In this document: positions 52,792 through 60,759 of the stretch, one piece after another | Layout: each line of letters opens with the position of its first letter | Position numbering within the stretch: the stretch's first letter is position 1 | Source: Variovorax sp. Root411 | GTDB taxonomy: Bacteria > Pseudomonadota > Gammaproteobacteria > Burkholderiales > Burkholderiaceae_C | Length of the DNA stretch: 64,000 nucleotides | Assembly: GCF_001425205.1 (NCBI RefSeq) | Contig: NZ_LMDW01000016.1 | Span: 434,001 to 498,000 of the forward strand | Direction of reading: 5' to 3' | Position numbers and translations under genes: made by a program | The notes under the pieces: generated by a model | What the model was told of the DNA's origin: nothing | Seen by the model: only the letters and a program-made list of their open reading frames with translations | Databases searched by the model: none

Positions 52792-52905
52792 CGTCCGGAA
52801 CGCCGGATGCAGGTAGGGCACCTCCTTCATCAGCGAAGCCTCGCCGGGTTGTCCGAACAGGGCTTCGAGCTGGGCGACGGTTTCGATGGCGTGAGAGGTT
52901 GTCAT
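52792..52905 (-). pseudogene. 5' remnant of a pyridoxamine 5'-phosphate oxidase (PPOX) family gene
   Basis: The start ATG at 52905 overlaps the MFS stop (ATGA), just as an intact operon partner would. The first 38 residues (HAIETVAQLEALFGQPGEAS, then LMKEVPYLHPAFR) match the N-terminus of FMN-binding PPOX-family proteins (about 200 residues). After PAFR the similarity stops and the frame runs into the terminator of the neighbouring gene, so about 80% of the gene is missing. I infer a deletion that brought the terminator end next to codon 38. The fragment may still be translated but cannot form the FMN barrel. Confidence 0.65.
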
Positions 52906-54068
52906 GTGCTTTCTTGCCGGATGTTGGCGGATTGTGGCGATGCGCTCCAGCCGCAGGCCAGCGCCATCAGCGCGAGCAGCAAGGCAGCCACGCCGTAGAT
53001 CCATGCCGGCGACGCAACCGGCAGCAGCAGGCCCGCGATCAGCGGCCCGGCGCCGGCGCCGGTGTCGCGCCACACCGAGCGCGCAGCCAGCGCCTGCACG
53101 CGCTCCGGGCCGGGCGTGCGGCGGGCCACGATGGGCGGCAGCAACGGCAATTGCAAGGCGCGCAGCACCACGATCAGCGCCGCGCAGCTCCACAGCCAGC
53201 CAAGGCCGAAGCCCACGAGCGCGATGGAGGTGATGAGCGACAGGCCCACAAGCAGGCGCTCCGCGCCGAAGCGCTCCGCCATGTGTCCGCCGACCGGGCT
53301 CAGCAGGATCTCCGCCAGATAGCGCAGCGCCATCAGCACGCCGGCCACGATCACCGCGCCGCCCGGCAGCAGGTCCTTGCCGAGGTAGGACAGGCCGATG
53401 ATGAAGAGCCCGTCGAGCGCCAGCCCTTCCATGAAAGACCAGCCATCGAGGCTGTTGGGCCACGTGAAGCGCCGCCTCGGCTTGCCGACAGGGTGCGGCG
53501 CCGCCGGCAGCCTTCGCGTGACGAACCACGCGAGCAGCGAAAACACCGCGAGGATGCCGAAGATCGCGCGCGGCCCGGCCCAGTGCGCCAGCAGCGCGCC
53601 CAGCGGCAGCGCCAGCACCGGCCCCATCGCGATGAAGGCGCGCGAACGTCCGTTGCGCCGCGCCGCACCCACCGGGTCGGCCGTGGCCAGCGCCTGGGTC
53701 GACAGGTTCAGCGCCGCGAAGCACAGGCCCCACGTGAGCCGCAGCGGCAGCAGCGCCCAGAAACCCGAGAGCGTGGCGTAGCCCAGCCCGCACACAGCCG
53801 CCGCCAGCACGGCGATGGTGCAGGTCAGCCGGTCGCCATTGCGGGCGTAGAAGCGCGCGACGAAACCGTAGCCCGTGATACGCACCAGCCGGTTGGCCGC
53901 GAGCAGCATGCCGGCCTCGGCGAGCGTCACGCCGAACTGGTTGGCGTACATCGGCAGCAACAGGTAGAGCACCACGTCGGCCGGCAGTGAAAGGCCGAGC
54001 GCCATCGCCGCGTGGCGGGAATTCAGGTCGGTGGACGTGGGGCTGGAAGCGGGTTGGGTGCGAGACAT
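52902..54068 (-). CDS. MFS transporter
   Basis: Starting at ATG 54066-54068 (MSRTQPASSPTSTDLNSRHA) gives 388 residues with about twelve helices. The blocks LLPMYANQFGVTLAEAGMLL and NRLVRITGYGFVARFYARNG occupy the positions of the first helix-loop-helix of MFS proteins. It diverges from a LysR gene with an imperfect palindrome between them, and its last codons overlap the start of a truncated PPOX gene. LysR is the probable regulator. Substrate unknown. Confidence 0.87.
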   Translation of the reverse strand: MSRTQPASSPTSTDLNSRHAAMALGLSLPADVVLYLLLPMYANQFGVTLAEAGMLLAANRLVRITGYGFVARFYARNGDRLTCTIAVLAAAVCGLGYATLSGFWALLPLRLTWGLCFAALNLSTQALATADPVGAARRNGRSRAFIAMGPVLALPLGALLAHWAGPRAIFGILAVFSLLAWFVTRRLPAAPHPVGKPRRRFTWPNSLDGWSFMEGLALDGLFIIGLSYLGKDLLPGGAVIVAGVLMALRYLAEILLSPVGGHMAERFGAERLLVGLSLITSIALVGFGLGWLWSCAALIVVLRALQLPLLPPIVARRTPGPERVQALAARSVWRDTGAGAGPLIAGLLLPVASPAWIYGVAALLLALMALACGWSASPQSANIRQEST

Positions 54069-54120
54069 CGAGCCCTGATGGTGCGCCGCCGCCTGCCCCG
54101 CCGACAAACGACATTAACGC

Positions 54121-54136
54121 TTGTCATGCGTGAGAA
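54121..54136. promoter_or_regulatory. Candidate LysR operator between MFS and lysR-type genes
   Basis: TTGTCATGCGTGAGAA is an imperfect 16-bp palindrome (six of eight base pairs match) and contains the T-N11-A pattern from 54121 to 54133. It lies 10 bases before the LysR ATG and 52 bases before the divergent MFS start, in the short shared gap. Confidence 0.45.
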
Positions 54137-54146
54137 AATTGCACGC

Positions 54147-55034
54147 ATGCCGCTTCGAGAGCCTCCCCTCAACGCCGTGCGCGCCTTTATCGCCGCGGCA
54201 CGCCACCTGAGTTTCACCCGTGCGGCGCTCGAGCTGCACGTCACGCACAGCGCGGTGAGCCGGCAGATCAAGAGCCTGGAAGAGTTCCTCGGCGTCGCGC
54301 TGTTCGAGCGGCGCATCCGGCAGGTGGCGTTGACTGCCGAGGGACAGCAGTTCTTCGCGGAGGTGGCGCCGGCGCTCGCGCAGATCGGCGCGGCGGCGCG
54401 GGCGCTGCAGTCCCAAGGCCCGGCACGCGCGGTGCGGATCAACGTGCGACCCTCTTTCGCGGTGCGCTGGCTCATTCCGCGCCTGCCCTCCTTCGTCGAG
54501 CACTTTCCAGAGATCGAGCCGCAGGTTGTCACCAGCACCGTCATGCCAGAAGAAGCCGTCGGCAGCTTCGACATCGCGGTGCGTCGCGGCCTCGAAGGCT
54601 GGCCCTCCTCGATGGAGGTGCAGCCCTTTCTCGAAGACGAGGTGCTGGTGGTTGGCGCGCCGGCGCTGTTCAAGGCACATCCGCTGCCCGACCTGCGCGC
54701 GCTCGCCTCGCATGTGCTGCTGTCGGCCCGCACGCGCAAGGACGACTGGGACGCCTGGAAGAAGCAGGTCGGCGCACCGCGCACCCGGCCGGCGGGCCGG
54801 CTGCAGTTCGACCACCTGCACTTCGTGCTGCAGGCCGCGGTCGACGGGCTTGGCATCGCACTGGCACCGACCTCGCTGGTGGCGCACGACCTGGCCTCGG
54901 GCCGCCTGCAGTCGCCGCTGCCCATGCTGCGCATGACGCTGGAGCGGTACTACTACGGCCTGGCGCCCGGTGCCGCGCCGGAAGCGGCGTACGTGGCTGA
55001 GTGGTTTGTGGAAATGCAGGCCCAGGGCGCCTAG
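54147..55034 (+). CDS. LysR-family regulator (GcvA-like)
   Basis: Starting at ATG 54147 (MPLREPPLNAVRAFIAAARH) gives 295 residues, matching the usual GcvA-type start; an ATG at 54126 would add seven. The helix-turn-helix is LSFTRAALELHVTHSAVSRQ followed by IKSLEEFLGVALFERR. The effector domain shows INVRPSFAVRWLIPRLPSFV and the later FVLQAAVDGLGIALAPTSLV. It probably regulates the divergent MFS gene and itself. It abuts the convergent ogt gene with no spacer and no terminator. Confidence 0.9.
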   Translation: MPLREPPLNAVRAFIAAARHLSFTRAALELHVTHSAVSRQIKSLEEFLGVALFERRIRQVALTAEGQQFFAEVAPALAQIGAAARALQSQGPARAVRINVRPSFAVRWLIPRLPSFVEHFPEIEPQVVTSTVMPEEAVGSFDIAVRRGLEGWPSSMEVQPFLEDEVLVVGAPALFKAHPLPDLRALASHVLLSARTRKDDWDAWKKQVGAPRTRPAGRLQFDHLHFVLQAAVDGLGIALAPTSLVAHDLASGRLQSPLPMLRMTLERYYYGLAPGAAPEAAYVAEWFVEMQAQGA

Positions 55035-55571
55035 CTAGAACAACGAAGCCATTCCGTTCGGCCGCGCATCCTCGATATCGAGCATGCGCAGCTTGGTCAG
55101 CGCGCCGCCGCCGGCCGAGAAGCCGCCCGGCTTGTTGCCTGCCGCCAGCACCCGGTGGCAAGGCACCACGGGCGCGAACGGGTTGTGGCCCATGGCTTGG
55201 CCGACTGCGCGCGACAGGCCCTTGTCGCCCAGCTCTTCGGCGATCTCGCCATAGGTGCGAGTCTGCCCGGGCGGAATGCGCCGCGCGATCGCGTAGATGC
55301 GCTGGTGAAACTCCGACACACCGCGCATGTCGAGCTCGATGTGGCCCAGGTCGTCGTGCACGCCCTGCAGCAGGCCCTGGATGGCGGCGATGGCGCGCTG
55401 CGCCGTCTCGCTCGGCGGGCTTTCGCTCAGTTCCGGGAAGCGTTGCTTCATCCGCGCCCGCGTGGCGGACTCGCCCTTGTCGGCAGGCAGTTGCACGCCG
55501 ACCAATCCACGCGGCCCCCACGCCAAGGCGCACATGCCGATGGAAGTCTCGAACAAGGCAAAACCGGTCAT
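55035..55571 (-). CDS. ogt: Methylated-DNA--protein-cysteine S-methyltransferase
   Basis: The product is 178 residues. The alkyl acceptor Cys is C138 in the invariant VVPCHRVL; the DNA-binding helix-turn-helix is RTYGEIAEELGDKGLSRAVG with the Arg finger, followed by MGHNPFAPVVPCHR. It removes methyl groups from O6-methylguanine in a suicidal reaction. The N-terminal domain is short, as in Ogt, with no Ada zinc site. Its ATG overlaps the stop of the MFS gene (ATGA), so the two are co-translated. Confidence 0.93.
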   Translation of the reverse strand: MTGFALFETSIGMCALAWGPRGLVGVQLPADKGESATRARMKQRFPELSESPPSETAQRAIAAIQGLLQGVHDDLGHIELDMRGVSEFHQRIYAIARRIPPGQTRTYGEIAEELGDKGLSRAVGQAMGHNPFAPVVPCHRVLAAGNKPGGFSAGGGALTKLRMLDIEDARPNGMASLF

Positions 55572-56788
55572 GACTTTTCCTGCAGCGAATGCTGGCGTGA
55601 CGCCAGCACCGCGCCGAACCACAGAGCCATCGCCGAGGCCACCAGCCCCCGCGCCAGTCCACCCGGGCCATCGGAAATCCAGCCCGTGACGGTCGGCCCG
55701 ACGATCTGCCCCAGCGCAAAAACGATGGTGAACATGCTGATGCCCTGACCCCAACGCGCCGCCGGCAGGTTGTGGCGCACCAGAGCGGTGGTCGAGGCCA
55801 CCACCGAGAGGAACACTGCGCCGAACAGCACGCCCGAGACCAGCGCCACCGGCGCCGACGCACTCAGAACTGGCAGTAGCGTCGCCAAGCCGAGCAGCCC
55901 GTTCAGCAGCGCCTGCGGCTGCCCGCCGCGATAGCGGTCGAGCAGCCCGGCCCACAACCGCGACGACGCTACGCAGGCGATGCCCAGCAAGGCATAGAAC
56001 AAAGTGACGAACGAGGCGCTGGCGCCCTGCTCCCGCAGCAGCGCGATCACGAAGGTCATGTAGCCGATGTAGCCCATGCCGAACAAGGCATAGCCCGCCA
56101 GCGCCCAGCCGAAGCGATGCAGCGGGAACGGCGCCGCCGTGCCGGTCGAGCCAGCGGACGCCGCAGGCGCTGGCCGGTCGGGCATCGCGCGGCCGGCCCA
56201 GGCCAGCAGGCAGGTAGCGGCCGCACTTGCGAGCGCCAGCGCCCACCACGCCCAGGTCCAATTGTGTGGCACGCCCGAGGCCGCGCGCAGCACCTGCGGC
56301 ACAAGCAGCGCCGACAACAGAATGCCGAAGCCGGTGCCGCCGTAGTAGATGCCCAGCAACAAACCACCGCGCGAAGATCCCGCCTCGCCAAGCCGCGCCG
56401 CCAGCAGCCCGCCCGCCACGAATACCCACGCGCTGGCCACTCCGGCCAGCAACCGCTGCAGCAGCAGGGCCGGCGCATCGGTCACGAAGCCGCTGCCTGC
56501 CATGAAGATGCTGGCCAGCACCGCACCGACCACCAGCAGCCGCGTAGTGCCGAAGCGCCGCATCAGTGCCGGCGTGATCAGCGCGCCGAGCAGGTAGCCG
56601 ACCGCGTTTGCCGTGTTCATGCCGCCGGCCAGTGCATAGCTCCAGCCCAGGTCGGCGCGCATCGGCGGCAGCAGCAGCGCATACGCAAAGCGGGTGATGC
56701 CAAGTGACACCGCTGCGCCCATCGACAGCGCGAACGCGAGCCGCAGCGTGGGCTGCACGGGGGCGGAGGAAGTGAGCGTCATCGACAT
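55568..56788 (-). CDS. YbfB/YjiJ family MFS transporter
   Basis: Start at ATG 56788 (MSMTLTSS) gives 406 residues; the next ATG two codons later is equally possible. Twelve helices; the family signature is LGITRFAYALLLPPMRADLG near the N-terminus, then NAVGYLLGALITPALMRRFG. It is expressed with ogt. Members are poorly characterised, and no substrate can be inferred. There are 61 bp between its start and the stop of the FAD/Fe-S dehydrogenase gene, with no terminator visible. Confidence 0.9.
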   Translation of the reverse strand: MSMTLTSSAPVQPTLRLAFALSMGAAVSLGITRFAYALLLPPMRADLGWSYALAGGMNTANAVGYLLGALITPALMRRFGTTRLLVVGAVLASIFMAGSGFVTDAPALLLQRLLAGVASAWVFVAGGLLAARLGEAGSSRGGLLLGIYYGGTGFGILLSALLVPQVLRAASGVPHNWTWAWWALALASAAATCLLAWAGRAMPDRPAPAASAGSTGTAAPFPLHRFGWALAGYALFGMGYIGYMTFVIALLREQGASASFVTLFYALLGIACVASSRLWAGLLDRYRGGQPQALLNGLLGLATLLPVLSASAPVALVSGVLFGAVFLSVVASTTALVRHNLPAARWGQGISMFTIVFALGQIVGPTVTGWISDGPGGLARGLVASAMALWFGAVLASRQHSLQEKS

Positions 56789-56849
56789 CGGAGCGGGCAA
56801 GCTTGCCATTCTGCGGCAGGCGCCGCCGCCTTGCCCGCACCCGCGCGGG

Positions 56850-59800
56850 TCAACCCGCGCCAGGCTCCGGGTCGGCATGCAGCAGATGCCGCTCCAGCAG
56901 CACAGCCACGTGCACCGCCTCACGCTGCGCGCCGTCGCCGATCTGGTGGCGGCAACTGGTGCCGTCGGCCACCACGATGGCACCGGGCTTCGCGCGGATG
57001 GCCGGCAGCAAGCTGGCCTCGGCCATCTGCATCGACACCTCGAAATGGCTGGCCTCGTAGCCGAAGCTGCCGGCCATGCCGCAGCACGAGCTTTCGATGA
57101 GTTCGGGCTGCGCGCCGGGAATGAGCTTCAACACGTCCATCACGGGGCTCACCGCGCCGCAGGCCTTCTGGTGGCAGTGGCCGTGCAGCAGGATCGGTGC
57201 TTCGGCGGGCTTCAGTGCGATCTCGAAACGGCCCAGCCTGATCTCGCGCGCGATGAACTCCTCGAACAGCAGCGCATGCTTCGCCACCATCTCCGCCTTT
57301 TCGCCGAAGCCCATCACCAGCGTTTCGTCGCGCAGCGTGAGCAGGCACGAGGGCTCGAGTCCGACGATGGGCACGCCTGCCCGCGCAAGCGGCAGCAACG
57401 CATCGATCAGCGCCTCGGCCTTCTTCTTCGCCTCTTCGACCATGCCGCTCGCCAGGAAGGTGCGGCCGCAGCAATGGTGCCCGCCGCGCTTCTCGACCGT
57501 GTGCAGCACATAGCCCGCCGCCTGCAGCACGCGCGCGGCTGCAAAGGCGTTCTCGCTTTCGAAGGTGCCGTTGAAGGTATCGACGAACAGCACCGCCGCC
57601 TTGCCGCCGCGCCGCGCAATGGCCAGCGCGACGTCGCGCTCGACGAACAGGCCGGGCTCGTTGGCCTTGCTGCGCCAGAAGGTGTCGCTGCGCCACGCGG
57701 GCAGCGAGCGCTTCGCCGAAAAGCCCAGCAGCTTCTCGCCGAGCCACGCCGCACCGGGCACGCTGTTGCGCAGGTTCAGCAGCCACGGCATGCGGCTGGC
57801 CTTGTGGGCGTAGTCGGGCAGCCTGGCCACCAGCTTGTCTTTCAGCGTGTGGCCGTGGCGCTTCTTGTAGTGGTCGAGAAACTCGACCTTCATCTTCGCC
57901 ATGTCCACGCCCGTCGGGCAGTCGCGCTTGCAGCCCTTGCAGCCAACGCACAGGTCCATGGTGTCGTGCATGGCCTCGCTGGTGAAGGCGTCGGGGCCCA
58001 GCTGGCCCGACAGCGCCAGGCGCAGCGTGTTGGCACGGCCGCGCGTCAGGTGCTGTTCGTCGCGCGTCACGCGGTAGCTCGGGCACATGGTGCCGGCGTC
58101 GAACTTGCGGCAGTGGCCGTTGTTGTTGCACATCTCCACGGCCTTGGCGAGGCCACCGGTGCTGTCGCCGCCGGTGCCCGGTGCGGTGGTTGCCTCGGTC
58201 ACGGGGTCGGCGTCGACGTTCCAGCCGGACCAGTCGAGCACGGGCTTGAGTTCGATGCGGCGATACGGTTTGGGTGCGGTGGGCGGGGCGAAGCGGAACA
58301 GCGCACCGTCGTCCATGCGCGGCGGGTCGACGATCTTGCCGGGGTTGAACAGCCCTATCGGGTCGAGCTGCTGCTTGATGGCGCGGAAGGCCTCGTTGAT
58401 GGCCGGCCCGAACTGCCATTCGATCCACTCGCCGCGGCACAGTCCGTCGCCGTGCTCGCCGCTGAAGGCGCCCTTGTACTTGCGCACCAGAGCGCTCGCT
58501 TCTTCGGCAATGGCGCGCATCTTCATGGCGCCGTCCGTGCGCATGTCGAGAATCGGCCGCACATGCAGCGTGCCGACCGAGGCATGCGCGTACCAGGTGC
58601 CGCGGCTGCCGTACCTGGCGAACACCTCGGTCAGCGCGTCGGTGTATTCGGCCAGGTGCTCGAGAGGCACCGCGCAGTCCTCGATGAAGCTCACGGGTTT
58701 GCCGTCGCCCTTCAGGCTCATCATGATGTTGAGGCCGGCCTTGCGCACTTCCCACAGGTTCTTCTGGCGCGCGTCGTCGGGCATCTCGACCACGCTGCCG
58801 GGCAGGCCGAGGTCGCCCATCAGTTCGATGAGTTGCTTCAGCTGCGGCAGCAGCGCCGCCTTGTCCAAACCCGAGAACTCCACCAGCAGGATGGCGGCCG
58901 GCTTGCCGATCAGCGCGGTCTCCACCGTGGGCCTGAAGGCCGGGTTCGCGAGGCTCAGCTCGATCATCGTGCGGTCGACCAGTTCCACTGCGGTGGGCCC
59001 GAGCTTCACGATGTGCTGCGCCGCGTCCATCGCCGCATGGAAGGTCGGAAAGTTGACGATGCCCAGCACCTTGGCACGCGGCAGCGGCGCCAACTTGAGC
59101 TTGAGGTTCTTCGTGTAGGCCAGCGTGCCTTCGGAGCCGATCAGCAAGTGCGCGAGGTTCACGCTGCCATCGGCCGTGTAGGGCCGCTCGCTCTGGTTGT
59201 CGAAGATGTCGAGGTTGTAGCCCGCCACGCGGCGCGTGACCTTCGGCCAGTGCTCCGCGATCTGCTCGCGATGCTGGCGCGCCAGGCCGCGCACGAACTG
59301 CGCAATGCCCGCCGCGCGCACGCCCAGCGTGGCGACGGGGCCGAAATCGACCAGTTCGCCGCTCGACAGCCACGCGCTCGCGCCCAGCACGTTGTGCACC
59401 ATGTTCCCGTAGGCAATGGAGCGCGAGCCGCAGGAGTTGTTGCCCGCCATGCCGCCCAGCGTGGCCTGCGCGCTGGTCGACACGTCCACCGGATACCAGA
59501 GCCCGCGCGGCTTGAGCTGTGCGTTGAGATGGTCGAGCACGAGGCCGGGCTCGACGGTGGCGGTGCCCTCCTCCACATTCAATTCGAGCACGCGCCGGAA
59601 GTGCTTGCTGTTGTCGATCACCAGCGCCGCGCCGGTGGTCTGCCCGCACTGGCTGGTGCCGCCGCCGCGCGCGAGCACCGGCACCTTCAGGTCGCGCGCG
59701 ATGTCGATGGCAGCGGCGATGTCGCGCTCATTCGTCGGCACGAAGGCGCCAACCGGCGTGATCTGGTAGATCGACGCATCGGTGGCGTAGCGCCCGCGCG

Positions 59801-59927
59801 AACCGTCGTCGAACAGCACCTCTCCTTGCGTGTCGGCACGCAGCCTGCGCGCGAGCAACTCGCAGGTGTCGTTGGGCGGAAGAACGGTTCCGGCTGGCTG
59901 CATATGGCTGGCTGGGTCGATGCGCAT
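56850..59927 (-). CDS. YdiJ-like FAD-binding and Fe-S dehydrogenase (D-2-hydroxyacid type)
   Basis: The ATG at 59925-59927 (MRIDPASH) gives 1025 residues, close to E. coli YdiJ. The N-terminal half is a GlcD/VAO-type FAD domain (PVLARGGGTSQCGQTTGAAL; ATLGGMAGNNSCGSRSIAYG) with an FAD-oxidase C domain (FSGEHGDGLCRGEWIEW). The C-terminal half has two 4Fe-4S motifs (CNNNGHCRKFDAGTMCPSYR; CVGCKGCKRDCPTG) and two CCG domains (HHCCGRTFLASGM; SSCCGMAGSFGYE). Such enzymes oxidise D-2-hydroxy acids, notably D-2-hydroxyglutarate, and pass electrons to a quinone or carrier. The adjacent GntR gene and aminotransferase suggest organic-acid catabolism. Confidence 0.88.
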   Translation of the reverse strand: MRIDPASHMQPAGTVLPPNDTCELLARRLRADTQGEVLFDDGSRGRYATDASIYQITPVGAFVPTNERDIAAAIDIARDLKVPVLARGGGTSQCGQTTGAALVIDNSKHFRRVLELNVEEGTATVEPGLVLDHLNAQLKPRGLWYPVDVSTSAQATLGGMAGNNSCGSRSIAYGNMVHNVLGASAWLSSGELVDFGPVATLGVRAAGIAQFVRGLARQHREQIAEHWPKVTRRVAGYNLDIFDNQSERPYTADGSVNLAHLLIGSEGTLAYTKNLKLKLAPLPRAKVLGIVNFPTFHAAMDAAQHIVKLGPTAVELVDRTMIELSLANPAFRPTVETALIGKPAAILLVEFSGLDKAALLPQLKQLIELMGDLGLPGSVVEMPDDARQKNLWEVRKAGLNIMMSLKGDGKPVSFIEDCAVPLEHLAEYTDALTEVFARYGSRGTWYAHASVGTLHVRPILDMRTDGAMKMRAIAEEASALVRKYKGAFSGEHGDGLCRGEWIEWQFGPAINEAFRAIKQQLDPIGLFNPGKIVDPPRMDDGALFRFAPPTAPKPYRRIELKPVLDWSGWNVDADPVTEATTAPGTGGDSTGGLAKAVEMCNNNGHCRKFDAGTMCPSYRVTRDEQHLTRGRANTLRLALSGQLGPDAFTSEAMHDTMDLCVGCKGCKRDCPTGVDMAKMKVEFLDHYKKRHGHTLKDKLVARLPDYAHKASRMPWLLNLRNSVPGAAWLGEKLLGFSAKRSLPAWRSDTFWRSKANEPGLFVERDVALAIARRGGKAAVLFVDTFNGTFESENAFAAARVLQAAGYVLHTVEKRGGHHCCGRTFLASGMVEEAKKKAEALIDALLPLARAGVPIVGLEPSCLLTLRDETLVMGFGEKAEMVAKHALLFEEFIAREIRLGRFEIALKPAEAPILLHGHCHQKACGAVSPVMDVLKLIPGAQPELIESSCCGMAGSFGYEASHFEVSMQMAEASLLPAIRAKPGAIVVADGTSCRHQIGDGAQREAVHVAVLLERHLLHADPEPGAG

Positions 59928-59946
59928 GGTGGTTTTTATGGAAAGC

Positions 59947-60639
59947 TCAACTCGACTTGGCCGAGGGATAGATCTCGCCGGCGCGCAGCAGCTCCAGCAC
60001 GGTGTCGCGCTTGCGCAGCACGTGGGCCGCGAGCACCTTGCGCATGGCGGCCGCGTCGCGCCTGGCCAGCGCATCGATCATCTGTTCGTGCTCTTCGACG
60101 GCGTGCTTCCACTTCGCCTCGTTCTGGTTGGTGCGAAAGCGCAGCGACTGCACGCGCGCGTTGATGGAGCGGTAGGTGTTCGACAGCACCGGGTTCGCCG
60201 CCGCCTCATTGATGGCGGTGTGGATGCGTGCGTTGAGGCGGTAGTAGCCCGAGAGATCGCGCCGCGCGAAGCAGGCCAGCATTTCGTAGTGCAGCGCACG
60301 CACCTCGGCCAGTTCCTCGTCGGTGATGCGCTTGGCCGCCAGTTCGCCCGACATGCCCTCGAGCATCGCCAGCACCTCGAAGGTGTCGAGCACGTCGGCC
60401 TCGGTGAGCTTCACCGCCACCGCGCCGCGGTTGGGCAGCAGGTCGACCAGCCCTTCGGCCGCGAGCAGCTTGATGGCCTCGCGCAGCGGCGTGCGCGACA
60501 CGCGCAACTGCAGGCACAGCTCGCGCTCGTTGAGCTTGGCGCCAGGTGCGATGAGACCTTCGACCAGCATGGTGCGCAGGCGCGCGGCCACCTGGTCGTG
60601 CAAGGCGAGTCTGGAGATTTCGATGATGTCGGCTGTCAT
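59947..60639 (-). CDS. GntR-family transcriptional regulator with FCD domain
   Basis: Starting at ATG 60637-60639 gives 230 residues. The winged helix-turn-helix is in LNERELCLQLRVSRTPLREA followed by IKLLAAEGLVDLLPNRGA; the FCD domain has the usual R-x-x-x-E (TFEVLAMLEGMSGELAAKRI), H ligand in NARIHTAINEAAAN, and EEHEQMIDAL. It sits 19 bases upstream of the FAD/Fe-S dehydrogenase on the same strand and diverges from the aminotransferase gene. Repeated TGAATGC boxes in the shared promoter are likely its operators. Confidence 0.9.
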   Translation of the reverse strand: MTADIIEISRLALHDQVAARLRTMLVEGLIAPGAKLNERELCLQLRVSRTPLREAIKLLAAEGLVDLLPNRGAVAVKLTEADVLDTFEVLAMLEGMSGELAAKRITDEELAEVRALHYEMLACFARRDLSGYYRLNARIHTAINEAAANPVLSNTYRSINARVQSLRFRTNQNEAKWKHAVEEHEQMIDALARRDAAAMRKVLAAHVLRKRDTVLELLRAGEIYPSAKSS

Positions 60640-60653
60640 GGCTTCTTCCTTGA

Positions 60654-60750
60654 TTGCATTTTGAATGCAAAAAGAAGTGCCAACAACCCAGATGACCAAG
60701 GGTAAACCATCAAAGGAAAATGATTTTTGAATGCAAAACTGAATGCGAAA
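60654..60750. promoter_or_regulatory. Candidate GntR operators with repeated TGAATGC boxes
   Basis: TTGCATT-TTG-AATGCAA (60654-60670) is a perfect inverted repeat with a 3-bp spacer, and TGAATGCAAAA recurs as a direct repeat at 60728-60738 and, with one change, at 60740-60750 just before the aminotransferase Shine-Dalgarno. All lie in the 120-bp gap between the GntR gene and the aminotransferase gene. Confidence 0.6.
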
Positions 60751-60759
60751 GGACAGTCC

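Noticed and set aside
56694..60164. 1156-aa plus-strand frame opposite the FAD/Fe-S dehydrogenase
   Set aside because: High-GC antisense shadow. The minus-strand gene carries full FAD, 4Fe-4S and CCG motifs.
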